Part shown: positions 15,683 to 24,695 of the stretch, in pieces
Position numbering within the stretch: position 1 is the first letter of the stretch
Layout of the letters: every line of letters starts with the position of its first letter
From: Phytohabitans suffuscus
GTDB lineage: Bacteria; Actinomycetota; Actinomycetes; Mycobacteriales; Micromonosporaceae
Reading direction: 5' to 3'
DNA length: 64,000 nt
NCBI RefSeq assembly: GCF_011764565.1
Contig: NZ_AP022871.1
Span: 5,208,320 to 5,272,319 of the forward strand
Notes under the pieces: generated by a model
Told to the model about the DNA's origin: nothing
Seen by the model: the letters and a program-made list of their open reading frames with translations, nothing else
The model's database searches: none
Position numbers and translations under genes: made by a program

Positions 15683-17860
15683 ATGACCGACGTGGACACT
15701 CCGCTGACCAAGGTGCTCGGCGCCACCACGGCGAAGGCCCTCGCCAACCACCTCGACCTGCATACGGCGGGCGACCTGCTCTACCACTTCCCCCGGCGAT
15801 ACGACGAGCGCGGCGACCACACCGACATCCGCTCGCTGGAGGTGGGCGAGGAGGTCACCGTCATGGGCCAGGTGCGCGCCGCCAGCCGCCGGCGCATCCG
15901 GGCCGGCGCCGACGAGATGCTCGAGGTGACGGTCGGCGACGGTACGGGCGGCCAGCTGATGCTGACGTACTTCGGGCGCCGCCAGATGTGGCGGGAAAGG
16001 GAGCTGCGCCCGGGTCGGTGGGGGCTGTTCGGCGGCAAGGTGACCGAGTTTCGGGGCAGGCGCCAGCTCAACAGCGCGCAGTACGTGCTGCTCTCCGACG
16101 AGGGCGAGGCGTCGGAGGAGATCGAGCAGTTCGCCGGGGCGCTGATCCCGGTCTACCCGGCCTCGGCCAAGGTGCCGACCTGGACGATCGCCAACTCCGT
16201 GCGGGTGCTCCTGGAGGTGGTCACGCCGCCCGAGGACCCGCTGCCCGCCGGCGTGCGCGCCCACGGCAACCTGGTCGGCATCGCCACCGCCCTGCGCGAG
16301 ATCCACCGGCCGTCGTCCAAAGAGGACCTGTACCGGGCCCGGCGCCGGCTCAAGTGGGACGAGGCCTTCGCGGTGCAGCTCACGCTCGTGCAGCGCAAGC
16401 ACCGCGCCGCCGCCTGGCCGGCCCGACCCCGCCCGCGCGCTGACGGCGGGCTGCTCGCGGCGTTCGACGCCGCCCTGCCGTACCAGCTGACCGACGGCCA
16501 GCGCACCGTGGGCGAGGAGATCGCCCACGACCTTTCCACCCCCCATCCCATGCACCGGCTGCTGCAGGGCGAGGTGGGCTCGGGCAAGACGCTCGTGGCC
16601 GTGCGCGCGATGCTGCAGGTGGTCGACGCCGGCGGCCAGGCCGCGATGCTCGCCCCCACCGAGGTGCTGGCCGCCCAGCACTACCGCGGGATCACCGAGC
16701 TGCTCGGGCCGCTCGGCCGGTCCGGCGAGCTCGGCTCGGCCGACGGCGCCACCCGGGTCACGCTGGTCACCGGCTCGCTGGGCGCGGCGGCCCGGCGCCG
16801 GGCGCTGGAGGAGATCTCGGCCGGCCGGGCGGGCGTCGTGGTGGGCACGCACGCCCTGCTGTACGAGGGCGTCGACTTCGCCGACCTCGGCCTGGTGGTG
16901 GTCGACGAGCAGCACCGCTTCGGCGTCGAGCAGCGCGACGCCCTGCGCACCAAGGGCGAGCAGCCGCCGCACGTACTGGTCATGACCGCGACGCCGATCC
17001 CGCGCACGGTGGCCATGACCGTCTACGGCGACCTGGAAGTGTCCACACTGTCCGAGCTGCCGCAGGGCCGTTCGCCGATCGCCTCGCACGTGGTGCCGGC
17101 CGCCGACAAGCCGGCGTTCCTGGAGCGCGCGTGGCAGCGGATCCGCGAGGAGGTGGCCGCCGGTCACCAGGCGTACGTGGTGTGTCCCCGCATCGGCGAC
17201 GCGTCCGAAGAGGACGCCTCCGCGGCGGTGGACGACAACGGCCGGCGCCCACCCGTGGCGGTGCTCGACGTGGCCCCGCTGCTGTCCGACGGCCCGCTGC
17301 ACGGGCTGCGCGTCGGGGTGCTGCACGGCAAGCTGCCCGCCGACGAAAAGGACACCGTGATGCGGGCGTTCGCCGCCGGCCAGATCGACGTGCTGGTGGC
17401 CACGACGGTGATCGAGGTCGGCGTCAACGTGCCGAACGCGACGGTCATGGTGGTCCTCGACGCCGAGCGCTTCGGCGTCTCCCAGCTCCACCAGCTCCGC
17501 GGCCGCGTGGGTCGCGGCTCCGCGCCCGGCCTGTGCCTGCTGGTGACCGAGGCCCCGGAGGGCACCGCGGCCCGCGAGCGGCTGGACGCGGTCGCCTCCA
17601 CCACCGACGGCTTCCGGCTCGCCGAGATCGACCTGGAGCAGCGCCGCGAGGGCGACGTGCTGGGCGCCACCCAGTCGGGCCGCCGCTCACACCTGCGGCT
17701 GCTGTCGCTGCTGCGCGACGCCAAGCTCATCAACGAGGCCCGCATCGAGGCGATCTCGCTGGTCGAGGACGATCCGGAGCTGGCACGCCACCCGGCACTG
17801 GCGGCCTCGGTGGCGGCGCTGGTCGACGAGGAGCGCGCGGAGTACCTGGAAAAGGGCTGA
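15683..17860 (+). CDS. recG: ATP-dependent DNA helicase RecG
   Basis: RecG regresses stalled replication forks and branch-migrates Holliday junctions. The 725-residue protein has an N-terminal wedge domain (OB fold, about residues 50-150), Walker A GEVGSGKT near residue 296, the DExH-type box VVDEQHRFG near 406, motif III TATPIPRT, and motif VI region QLHQLRGRVGRGS. The C-terminal end LINEARIEAISLVEDDPEL is typical. It follows the DAK2 gene and ends at a strong terminator shared with the convergent wall-protein gene. Confidence 0.96.
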   Translation: MTDVDTPLTKVLGATTAKALANHLDLHTAGDLLYHFPRRYDERGDHTDIRSLEVGEEVTVMGQVRAASRRRIRAGADEMLEVTVGDGTGGQLMLTYFGRRQMWRERELRPGRWGLFGGKVTEFRGRRQLNSAQYVLLSDEGEASEEIEQFAGALIPVYPASAKVPTWTIANSVRVLLEVVTPPEDPLPAGVRAHGNLVGIATALREIHRPSSKEDLYRARRRLKWDEAFAVQLTLVQRKHRAAAWPARPRPRADGGLLAAFDAALPYQLTDGQRTVGEEIAHDLSTPHPMHRLLQGEVGSGKTLVAVRAMLQVVDAGGQAAMLAPTEVLAAQHYRGITELLGPLGRSGELGSADGATRVTLVTGSLGAAARRRALEEISAGRAGVVVGTHALLYEGVDFADLGLVVVDEQHRFGVEQRDALRTKGEQPPHVLVMTATPIPRTVAMTVYGDLEVSTLSELPQGRSPIASHVVPAADKPAFLERAWQRIREEVAAGHQAYVVCPRIGDASEEDASAAVDDNGRRPPVAVLDVAPLLSDGPLHGLRVGVLHGKLPADEKDTVMRAFAAGQIDVLVATTVIEVGVNVPNATVMVVLDAERFGVSQLHQLRGRVGRGSAPGLCLLVTEAPEGTAARERLDAVASTTDGFRLAEIDLEQRREGDVLGATQSGRRSHLRLLSLLRDAKLINEARIEAISLVEDDPELARHPALAASVAALVDEERAEYLEKG

Positions 17861-17888
17861 GCGATCCGGCCGCCCCCGGATACGGGGC

Positions 17889-17922
17889 GGCCCGCGACGA
17901 CCGGGGGGTGTCGTCGCGGGCC
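17889..17922. terminator. Bidirectional terminator between recG and wall-protein gene
   Basis: Perfect 13-bp stem (GGCCCGCGACGAC and its complement) with an 8-base loop. It lies between convergent genes, so it can stop transcription from both sides. Confidence 0.88.
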
Positions 17923-17947
17923 GCGGAGGGGTGGAACGCGATGTGGC

Positions 17948-19009
17948 TCAGGCGGTGAAGGTCATCCGCCGCCGGCGGGCCATGTAGAAGAGCACGGCGC
18001 CGATGGCCAGCAGCACGAGCGCGCCGCCGGCGATGCCGCCAGCCGCGACACCGGTGACCGGCAGCTCGGGGCCGCCGCCACCCTCGCCGTCGCCGGGCGG
18101 CGGGGGCGGGGTCGCGCAGTCCTCGGGCTTCTCCCAGGCGAACGGCTCGCCCTGGACGTCGCCGACCGACGGGACGACCTCAAGGCCCTCGAACGCGTCG
18201 AAGCGGGCTTCCTTGGTCTCGCCCGGGGCGGCGGTGATGGTCTGCGGCTCGCCCTCGTTCGGCGTCAGCGTGACCGTGACCTCCCGGCCGTCCTCCGGGT
18301 TCTCCAGGGTGTAGACCAGCTCGTCGCAGGTCGACGTGACGCTGTCGGACGGCACGCCGCAGTCACCCGGGTTTTCCCAGGTGTACGTCTTGATCACCTT
18401 TTCGCCCTTGATGACGGTGATCTCACCGGCACCGGCCGGCACGACGACGCTGCTGTCGGTCCCGCCCGCGGGGACCTCGACGGTCTCCTCGAACTCCTTG
18501 GCGGAGACGGTCATCTTGGCCTTGCGCGTGCCCTTGGTGTTGTCGAGCGTGACGACGACGGAGCCGTCGCACTCCGACTGGAACGTGGCGTCCGGCTTCT
18601 CGCCGCAGTGCTTGCGCGCCTTGGCGGTGCCCTCGGCCCACTTGGTGTGGATCGTGCCGCCGCGCTTCCAGCGCACCTTGACCTTGAGCGTCACGCTATC
18701 GGTCGCGGCGTCGACGGTCTGCTTGCCGGTGAGGCCGCCGTCGACCGAGCGCGGGAGCAGCGCGCCTTCGGCGATGCCTTCGACCGCGGCCGGCTCGACC
18801 TTGACGATCTTGCCCTCGAGGTCGTCTTCGCTGTTGAAGACGGTCCAGGTGGCGGTCCACTTGCCATCGACGATGCAGCTACCCGTGCCGGAGACGATGG
18901 GGTGGTGCGCGCTGGCGGGGGAGGACAGGGCGACGCCCGCCGCGAGGCCGAGAACGGCCGCGCCGACGACGGCGATCGGTCGCCGCAGCGACAGCTTTTT
19001 ACGGTTCAC
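17948..19009 (-). CDS. Secreted LPXTG-anchored cell-wall protein
   Basis: The 353-residue protein has a signal peptide (basic NRKKLSLRRP, then a hydrophobic stretch ending near SSPASAHH). Its outer part has cysteine-bearing repeat-like segments, each ending with a TWENPGDC or WEKPEDC type motif. The C terminus has a proline/glycine linker, LPVTG, a membrane helix, and a basic tail MARRRRMTFTA. This is a classic sortase substrate layout: anchoring to peptidoglycan after cleavage between T and G. GTG at 19009 follows a CAGGAG site. Function of the exposed repeats is unknown; adhesion or envelope structure is plausible. Confidence 0.88.
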   Translation of the reverse strand: MNRKKLSLRRPIAVVGAAVLGLAAGVALSSPASAHHPIVSGTGSCIVDGKWTATWTVFNSEDDLEGKIVKVEPAAVEGIAEGALLPRSVDGGLTGKQTVDAATDSVTLKVKVRWKRGGTIHTKWAEGTAKARKHCGEKPDATFQSECDGSVVVTLDNTKGTRKAKMTVSAKEFEETVEVPAGGTDSSVVVPAGAGEITVIKGEKVIKTYTWENPGDCGVPSDSVTSTCDELVYTLENPEDGREVTVTLTPNEGEPQTITAAPGETKEARFDAFEGLEVVPSVGDVQGEPFAWEKPEDCATPPPPPGDGEGGGGPELPVTGVAAGGIAGGALVLLAIGAVLFYMARRRRMTFTA

Positions 19010-19316
19010 GCGTACTCCTGAACAAAGGGGGGCTTCTCAGGGCGCGGCCCGGGGCTCAGGCATGGCACTGCCAGTCGCGACGATGCCCTGCCGCGACTCG
19101 TCCCGACGCCTCCCCAGGTCGTCGTGCCGGTGAGGACGCAGCCGACACAGCGCACGACCTTAGCGGTTCCTGAAGTGGCGCATACGAATTGAAGCCGAAC
19201 TAAGCATCACGTTGTGAACTCGTGATGTTCGATGGGCGCAGTGAGACGAAAGGGTACCTGTGGGTAGTGGAGTGACTGGTGTGACTCGGGCGGCGGGTGG
19301 CGTAGCGTTCAGTCCC
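19010..19316. other. Intergenic promoter region between wall protein and rsmD
   Basis: This 307-base stretch separates divergent genes. I see no gene. It contains an inverted repeat at 19205-19227 (CATCACG, 9-base loop, CGTGATG) inside a lower-G+C patch, the likely promoter and operator zone for one or both genes. Confidence 0.5.
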
Positions 19317-19880
19317 ATGACCCGCATCGTGGCCGGCACGCTCGGCGGCCGCCGGATCGAGGCGCCGGCCGGTGACCGCACCCGCCCCACGTCCGACCGG
19401 GTGCGGGAGGCCCTGTTCAGCGCGCTGGAGTCGATGGTCGACCTCGACGGGGCACGGGTCGCCGACCTGTACGCGGGCTCGGGCGCGGTCGGCCTCGAGG
19501 CGCTGTCCCGGGGCGCCGCGCACGTGCTGCTGGTGGAGTCGGACCCCCGGGTCGCCCGCGTCGTCCGGCAGAACATCGCGGCGCTCGGCGTCGGCTCCGC
19601 CGCCCGGCTCAGCACCGCCAAGGTGAACGTCGCGCTGGCCGCCGGGCCGGACGGGGGCGGCTACGACGTGGTCTTCGCCGACCCGCCGTACGCGGTACCC
19701 GAGGACGAGGTCACCGCCGTGCAGGCCGCGCTGGTCGACGGCGGCTGGCTGGCCGCGGACGCCGTGGTCGTGATCGAGCGATCCACCCGCTCCGGGGCGC
19801 TGACCTGGGTGAAAGGAATCACCGGCGGGCACAGCCGACGATATGGGGAGACGACGCTTTGGTACGGTCGCCGATCGTGA
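19317..19880 (+). CDS. rsmD: 16S rRNA (guanine(966)-N(2))-methyltransferase
   Basis: RsmD methylates G966 of 16S rRNA in assembled 30S particles. The 187-residue protein begins MTRIVAGTLGGRRIEAPAG and has the RPTSDRVREALFSAL segment. It then has the SAM-binding motif DLYAGSGAVGLEALSRG and the catalytic DPPY motif (FADPPYAVP). ATG at 19317 is chosen because upstream in-frame codons lack family similarity. The stop overlaps the coaD start (GTGA), so the two are coupled, as in many bacteria. Confidence 0.95.
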   Translation: MTRIVAGTLGGRRIEAPAGDRTRPTSDRVREALFSALESMVDLDGARVADLYAGSGAVGLEALSRGAAHVLLVESDPRVARVVRQNIAALGVGSAARLSTAKVNVALAAGPDGGGYDVVFADPPYAVPEDEVTAVQAALVDGGWLAADAVVVIERSTRSGALTWVKGITGGHSRRYGETTLWYGRRS

Positions 19881-20353
19881 GACGTGCGGTGTGTCCCGGC
19901 TCGTTCGACCCGGTGACCAACGGGCACCTGGACATCGTGGGCCGGGCGAGCCGGTTGTTCGACGAGGTCATCGTCGGAGTGCTGATCAACCAGGCGAAGA
20001 CCGGGCTCTTCGCCGAGGACGAGCGCATCGAGATGCTGCGCGAGGTCACCAAGGGGTACGACAACGTGCGGGTCCTGTCGTTCCGGGGCCTGCTGGTCGA
20101 CTTCTGCCGTGCGAACGACGCCCCCGTGGTCGTCAAGGGCCTGCGCGCGGTGAGCGACTTCGACTACGAGCTGCAGATGGCACAGATGAATATCGGGCTG
20201 GCCGGCGTCGAGACGCTGTTCATGCCGACCAACCCGCTCTACTCGTTCCTCTCGTCGAGCCTCGTCAAGGAGGTCGCCAAGTGGGGCGGTGACGTGTCCG
20301 CGCACGTGCCCGACGTGGTGGCCGCCCGCCTGGCCGAGCGCCTGGCCTCCTGA
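19877..20353 (+). CDS. coaD: Phosphopantetheine adenylyltransferase
   Basis: CoaD transfers AMP to 4'-phosphopantetheine, the penultimate step of coenzyme A synthesis. The 158-residue protein starts RRAVCPGSFDPVTNGHLDI, containing the nucleotidyltransferase T/NxGH motif, and later has GLRAVSDFDYELQMAQMN and the SSSLVKEVAKWGGDVS end. GTG at 19877 gives the family's usual length and overlaps the rsmD stop; an upstream TTG at 19859 would add six unusual residues. Confidence 0.96.
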   Translation: MRRAVCPGSFDPVTNGHLDIVGRASRLFDEVIVGVLINQAKTGLFAEDERIEMLREVTKGYDNVRVLSFRGLLVDFCRANDAPVVVKGLRAVSDFDYELQMAQMNIGLAGVETLFMPTNPLYSFLSSSLVKEVAKWGGDVSAHVPDVVAARLAERLAS

Positions 20354-20505
20354 GCGACGCTGCCGGGCGCGGACGACGCTCCCGGGCGTGGACGACGCGC
20401 CCGGCGGACAACCAGTGGGCGTACCTTTCGCCCCAGGGCCGCATCATGGGGTGAGCACCCTCATCATGTGAGGGTCGGTTGGGGAACGACAGGAGTGAGG
20501 CGCCA

Positions 20506-21003
20506 GTGGACCCGCTCGACCGCATCGACGAGATCATCGCCATCGTGGAGGCCGCCCGCTCGGTCCCCATGTCGCGCACCAACTGCATGGTCGATCGCGG
20601 CGAGATGATCAACGCCCTCGACCAGCTTCGCGCGGAGCTCCCCAGCGAGCTGCGGCGGGCCACGGCGCTGCTCGACGAGCGCGACAAGATCATCGACGCG
20701 GGTCGCCGCGAGGCTGATCGGATCATCAGCGAGGGCGAGGCCGAGCACGCCCGCCTCGTCTCGGTGAACGAGATCACCGTCTCCGCCGAGCACGAGGGCG
20801 CCCGGATCGTCGCCGAGGCGCGGGCCGAGGCCCAGCGGCTGCGCGAGGAGGTCGACGACTACGTCGACACCGCCCTGGCCAACTTCGAGCAGTTCCTCAC
20901 CCGCGCGCTCGCCTCGATCGAGCGTGGCCGCGACAAGATGCACGCCCTGCGCGAGATCGGCACCTTCACGGGCGAGGAGAACGAGCGCCCGCTGCCATTT
21001 TGA
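20506..21003 (+). CDS. SepIVA/DivIVA-like coiled-coil cell division protein
   Basis: The 165-residue protein is almost all charged helix. It has RIDEIIAIVEAARSVPMSRT at the start, then a long coiled coil rich in E, R and A (LLDERDKIIDAGRREADRII, VSAEHEGARIVAEARAEAQR). It resembles mycobacterial SepIVA, a DivIVA-related septation factor, which also lies near rnc and the DUF177 gene in that lineage. Annotation as an ATP synthase b-like subunit would be misleading. GTG at 20506 follows an AGGAG; TTG at 20479 is an alternative. Role in septum or polar growth is inferred. Confidence 0.78.
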   Translation: MDPLDRIDEIIAIVEAARSVPMSRTNCMVDRGEMINALDQLRAELPSELRRATALLDERDKIIDAGRREADRIISEGEAEHARLVSVNEITVSAEHEGARIVAEARAEAQRLREEVDDYVDTALANFEQFLTRALASIERGRDKMHALREIGTFTGEENERPLPF

Positions 21004-21064
21004 TACTGGGAGCGGCCATCGGGTACCGTAGACCGTCGGCCTCCAACCAGGCCGAGGTTTGACT

Positions 21065-21628
21065 ATGCCCAATCACTCTCAGACCCATCTCAACCCCAGG
21101 TCGCCGCTGGTCCTCGACACGAGGGAGCTGCCGCGCCGACCTGGTGCGATGCGTGCGGTCAAGCGGGTGGTGCCGGCACCGGCGGACCTCGGGCTGGAGC
21201 TGGTCAGGGTGCCCGAAGGCGCCGATCTCACCCTCGACCTGAGGATGGAGTCGGTCTCCGAGGGCGTGCTCGTCTCCGGCACCGCGTCCGCCCCCGTGGC
21301 GGGCGAGTGCGGCCGGTGCCTGCGCCCGATCAGCGACTCGGTGGTCGTCCCGCTCCAGGAGCTGTACGCCTACGAGCACAGCGCCACGGACGAGACGACC
21401 GACGAAGACGAGGTCGGCCGGCTGCAGGGTGACCTGGTCGACCTGGAGCCGGTGCTGCGGGACGCGGTGGTGCTCGCACTGCCGACCAACCCGCTGTGCC
21501 GAGACGACTGTCCAGGGCTGTGCCCCGAGTGTGGGGTGCACTGGGACGAGCTGCCCGAAGGCCACAGCCACGAGCAGGTCGACCCCCGGTGGGCGGCCCT
21601 GTCGCGCTTGAACCAGAAAGAGGAGTAG
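21065..21628 (+). CDS. YceD/DUF177 family protein
   Basis: The 187-residue protein has the DUF177 layout: an N-terminal LVLDTRELPRRPGA, a central ECGRCLRPI cysteine pair, and a C-terminal cluster CRDDCPGLCPECG that may bind zinc. In enterobacteria YceD is linked to 23S rRNA accumulation, and it nearly always sits before rpmF, as here (rpmF starts five bases later). ATG at 21065 is used; TTG at 21059 is possible. A role in large-subunit assembly is inference from context. Confidence 0.9.
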   Translation: MPNHSQTHLNPRSPLVLDTRELPRRPGAMRAVKRVVPAPADLGLELVRVPEGADLTLDLRMESVSEGVLVSGTASAPVAGECGRCLRPISDSVVVPLQELYAYEHSATDETTDEDEVGRLQGDLVDLEPVLRDAVVLALPTNPLCRDDCPGLCPECGVHWDELPEGHSHEQVDPRWAALSRLNQKEE

Positions 21629-21633
21629 GAACC

Positions 21634-21807
21634 GTGGCGGTCCCGAAGCGGAAGATGTCGCGCAGCAACACCCGGTCGCGCCGGGCCCAGTGGAAGGCCA
21701 CGGCGGTGGCGACGGTGGCCTGCCCGCAGTGCCGCTCGCCGAAGCTCCCGCACGCGGCGTGCACCGTCTGCGGCACGTACAACGGCCGTCAGGTCCTCGA
21801 GGTCTGA
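21634..21807 (+). CDS. rpmF: 50S ribosomal protein L32
   Basis: This 57-residue protein starts AVPKRKMSRSNTRSRRAQWK after the GTG and has four cysteines in CPQCRSPKLPHAACTVCG, the zinc-binding form of L32. A GAGGAG site precedes the GTG. It is part of the DUF177-rpmF-plsX-rnc-mutM run that links ribosome production to lipid synthesis in many bacteria. Confidence 0.97.
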   Translation: MAVPKRKMSRSNTRSRRAQWKATAVATVACPQCRSPKLPHAACTVCGTYNGRQVLEV

Positions 21808-21819
21808 CCCGAGCCGCGC

Positions 21820-22833
21820 GTGGAACACCCGACCCCGGGTCGGGAAGCTCCGGTTCCAACCGCCGGCCGGCATCGCCCGGCCGGCGTTCCCGTAGAACCG
21901 GGCATCGCGCGGATCGCCGTTGACCTCCTCGGCGGGGACGGGGCACCCGCCGTCGTGGTTGACGGCGCTCTGCGGGCATGCAGCGCCGATCCCGACCTTC
22001 ACCTGCTGCTCGTCGGCCCACCGGAAGTGGCCGGCGAGCTGGTTGGCGCGCTCCCGCAGGCCGACCGTGACCGCGTCTCGGTGCGCCCGGTGCGCGCCGT
22101 GGTCGGGATGGCCGACGCCCCCACCGGTGCCAAACGCCCCGACACCACCGTCCGCGCGGCGGTCGCGGCGGTCGCGGAGGGCGGCGCCGACGCGCTCGTC
22201 TCGGCCGGCGCCAGCGGCGCGACCGTCACCGCCGCCGTGCTCGGGCTGGGGCGCTGGTCCGGGGTACGCCGCCCCGCGCTCGTCGCCACGCTGCCGGCCG
22301 AGTCCGGCCCGGTGGTGCTGCTCGACGTGGGCGCTTCCTTCGAGGCGCGGCCGGGCACCCTGGCCCGCCACGCCGCGCTCGGCGCCGCGTACGCGGCAAC
22401 TGTCCACAAGGTGAGACATCCCCGGGTCGGCCTGCTGTCGATCGGCACCGAGCCGGGCAAGGGCGACCGAGCGCGGCGGGCCGCCGACCCGTTCATCGCG
22501 GCGCAGTCCCTTCCCTCCGAGGCCCGCTATGTCGGGCTTGTCGAGGGCTACGAAGTGTCGCTCGGTGCGCACGCCGACGTGATCGTCGCCGATGGGTTCA
22601 CCGGAAACGTGCTGCTCAAGGGCATCGAAGGCACGTACACCCGATGCCGCCAGGACCGCAGCGAGACGCCGCCGCGAGCGGCGGCGCTGGTCGGGGTCGG
22701 CGGTGTCGTCATCGTCTGCCATGGCGCCGCGACCGGGGCGGACGTCGCCTCGGGCATCGCGCTCGCCGCGCATCTGCATCGCCGCGCCGCGGCTACGGAG
22801 ATCGCCACGCTGCTAGGGGTGAGTCATGGATAA
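21820..22833 (+). CDS. plsX: Phosphate acyltransferase PlsX
   Basis: PlsX converts acyl-ACP and phosphate into acyl phosphate, the donor for glycerol phosphate acylation. The 337-residue protein has IAVDLLGGDGAPAVVVDGA, GMADAPTGAKRPDTTVRAA, SAGASGATVTAAVL, LLSIGTEPGKGD and the conserved ADGFTGNVLLKGIEGT. The GTG start gives an N-terminal extension of about 30 Pro/Gly-rich residues before the domain. The last 8 bases overlap the rnc start, suggesting coupling. Confidence 0.94.
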   Translation: MEHPTPGREAPVPTAGRHRPAGVPVEPGIARIAVDLLGGDGAPAVVVDGALRACSADPDLHLLLVGPPEVAGELVGALPQADRDRVSVRPVRAVVGMADAPTGAKRPDTTVRAAVAAVAEGGADALVSAGASGATVTAAVLGLGRWSGVRRPALVATLPAESGPVVLLDVGASFEARPGTLARHAALGAAYAATVHKVRHPRVGLLSIGTEPGKGDRARRAADPFIAAQSLPSEARYVGLVEGYEVSLGAHADVIVADGFTGNVLLKGIEGTYTRCRQDRSETPPRAAALVGVGGVVIVCHGAATGADVASGIALAAHLHRRAAATEIATLLGVSHG

Positions 22834-23611
22834 GCGCAAGCGGCCGCCGGCCGACCACCTGGAGGCGGCCTTCGGTGTCGCCCTCGACCCGGAGCTGCTC
22901 GAACGGGCCCTGACCCATCGCTCGTACGCGTACGAGAACGGGGGCCTGCCCACCAACGAGCGGCTGGAGTTCCTCGGCGACTCGGTGCTCGGGGTGGTGA
23001 TCACGACCGCGCTCTTCCACAACCACCCGGACCTGCCCGAGGGGCAGCTCGCCAAGCTGCGCGCCAGCGTGGTCAACATGCGGGCGCTGGCCGACGTGGC
23101 ACGCGGGCTCGGACCGAACGGGCTGGGGCCGTACCTGCTGCTCGGCAAGGGCGAGGAGACCACCGGCGGGCGCGACAAGGCGAGCATCCTGGCCGACACG
23201 CTGGAGGCGCTGCTCGGCGCGATCTACCTCCAGTACGGGCTGGACAGCGCCGCCGGGGTCATCCACCGCCTCTTCGACCCGCTGATGGCCGAGTCCGCGG
23301 GCCGGGGCGCCGGGCTGGACTGGAAGACGAGCCTGCAGGAGCTGACCGCGTCGCTGGGGCTGGGCGTGCCGGAGTACCGGATCGACGAGGCCGGGCCGGA
23401 CCACGCGAAGACGTTCACCGCCTGGGTGGTCGTGGCCGGCGACCGGTACGGCGGGGCGGAGGGGCGCAGCAAGAAGGAGGCCGAGCAGCGGGCGGCCGAG
23501 GCGGCGTACCGCACGCTGTCCGCCAAGTTCGGCGAGGCCGCGGGCGGGTCGGTGCAGGCGGCGGGCGCCTCGGCGCCGAAGGTGGGAGGGGACAGTGCCG
23601 GAGCTTCCTGA
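22826..23611 (+). CDS. rnc: Ribonuclease III
   Basis: RNase III cuts double-stranded RNA and processes rRNA precursors. The 261-residue protein has the catalytic signature NERLEFLGDSVLG (about residues 49-61) and the second acidic set in DTLEALLGAIYL. A C-terminal dsRNA-binding domain (TSLQELTASLGLGVPEYRI, then GRSKKEAEQRAAEAAY) follows. It ends in an Ala/Gly-rich tail. The ATG overlaps plsX by eight bases, and the 3' end overlaps mutM by 17 bases. Confidence 0.96.
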   Translation: MDKRKRPPADHLEAAFGVALDPELLERALTHRSYAYENGGLPTNERLEFLGDSVLGVVITTALFHNHPDLPEGQLAKLRASVVNMRALADVARGLGPNGLGPYLLLGKGEETTGGRDKASILADTLEALLGAIYLQYGLDSAAGVIHRLFDPLMAESAGRGAGLDWKTSLQELTASLGLGVPEYRIDEAGPDHAKTFTAWVVVAGDRYGGAEGRSKKEAEQRAAEAAYRTLSAKFGEAAGGSVQAAGASAPKVGGDSAGAS

Positions 23612-24455
23612 GGTCGAGACGGTCCGCCAGGGCCTGGCCAAGTGGCTGACCGGGCGGCGGATCGAGTCGGTGGAGGTGCGCCACCCGCGCGCCATCCGCC
23701 GCCACCTGCCGGGCGCCGACCACTTCGCCGCGGTGCTGGCCGGCCACACGGTGGTGGACGTCTGCCGCCGCGGCAAGTACCTCTGGCTGCCACTGGACTC
23801 CGGGGACGCGATCATCGGCCACCTGGGAATGTCCGGCCAGCTGCTCTTCCAGCCCGGCGACGCACCGGACGAGGCACACCTGCGCATCCGCTTCCGCTTC
23901 GACGACGACGGCCCTGAGCTGCGCTTCGTCGACCAGCGCACGTTCGGCGGCCTCGCCGTCTCACCCGGCGGCGCCGAGCTGCCGGCCGAGATCGCGCACA
24001 TCGCCCGCGACCCGATGGACCCGCTCTTCTCCGACGCCGGCTTCGTGACCAACCTGCGCCGCAAGCGCACCGAGGTGAAGCGGGCGCTGCTGGACCAGAC
24101 CCTGATCTCCGGGGTGGGCAACATCTACGCCGACGAGGCGCTGTGGCGCTCCAAGCTGCACGGCGCCCGCCCGACCGACGCCATCACCAAGCCGGCGGCC
24201 GCGCGCCTGCTCGGCCACGTCCGCGAGGTGCTGTCCGAAGCCCTGGTCGCGGGCGGCACCAGCTTCGACGCGCTCTACGTCAACGTCAACGGGGAGAGCG
24301 GCTACTTCGACCGCTCGCTCAACGTCTACGGCCGCGAGGGCGAGCCCTGCAACCGCTGCGGCGCCCCGATCCGCCGCGAGCCCTTCATGAACCGCTCCTC
24401 CTACAGCTGCCCCCGCTGCCAGCCCCGCCCCCGCATCCTCAGGGCGACCACCTAG
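23595..24455 (+). CDS. mutM: Formamidopyrimidine-DNA glycosylase
   Basis: MutM removes 8-oxoguanine and formamidopyrimidines and cuts the backbone. The protein begins PELPEVETVRQGL; Pro2 is the catalytic nucleophile and Glu3 assists. It has the conserved lysine in RRGKYLWLPL, the H2TH region with LISGVGNIYADEALW, and a C-terminal zinc finger CNRCGAPIRRE plus SYSCPRC. The 286 residues match the family. Its TAG stop at 24453-24455 is also the first three bases of the repeat element that follows. Confidence 0.96.
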   Translation: MPELPEVETVRQGLAKWLTGRRIESVEVRHPRAIRRHLPGADHFAAVLAGHTVVDVCRRGKYLWLPLDSGDAIIGHLGMSGQLLFQPGDAPDEAHLRIRFRFDDDGPELRFVDQRTFGGLAVSPGGAELPAEIAHIARDPMDPLFSDAGFVTNLRRKRTEVKRALLDQTLISGVGNIYADEALWRSKLHGARPTDAITKPAAARLLGHVREVLSEALVAGGTSFDALYVNVNGESGYFDRSLNVYGREGEPCNRCGAPIRREPFMNRSSYSCPRCQPRPRILRATT

Positions 24456-24606
24456 ACGATCTACTCCAAGGGGTCGCCGTGGTCGGTGGCCATCAAAGAG
24501 CTTTGAGCTACCGCGATGACCACGACGGGCATCGCGGTAGCCCGAATCTTCAAAAGGACAAGCTGGCGTCACCCGGCCACGGCAACCCCTGGAACAGATC
24601 GTCTGG
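24453..24606. repeat. Inverted-repeat element B, short form
   Basis: About 154 bp. The left arm begins TAGACGATCT and the right end reads AGATCGTCTG; the arms continue inward as imperfect inverted repeats to CTACCGCGATG and CATCGCGGTAG, which meet over a short loop. The left arm differs from 9667-9732 at only four positions by eye. The C arms and palindrome A found inside the 9667-10049 copy are absent here. It starts exactly at the mutM stop codon. Confidence 0.88.
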
Positions 24607-24695
24607 GGCCTGTATCCAAAACTCTTTGGTACAGACCCTGGACCGGCCTTCGGCCCGGCCGCGGTGGTGGCGGCACGGCTGGTTGACTGTGGGCC

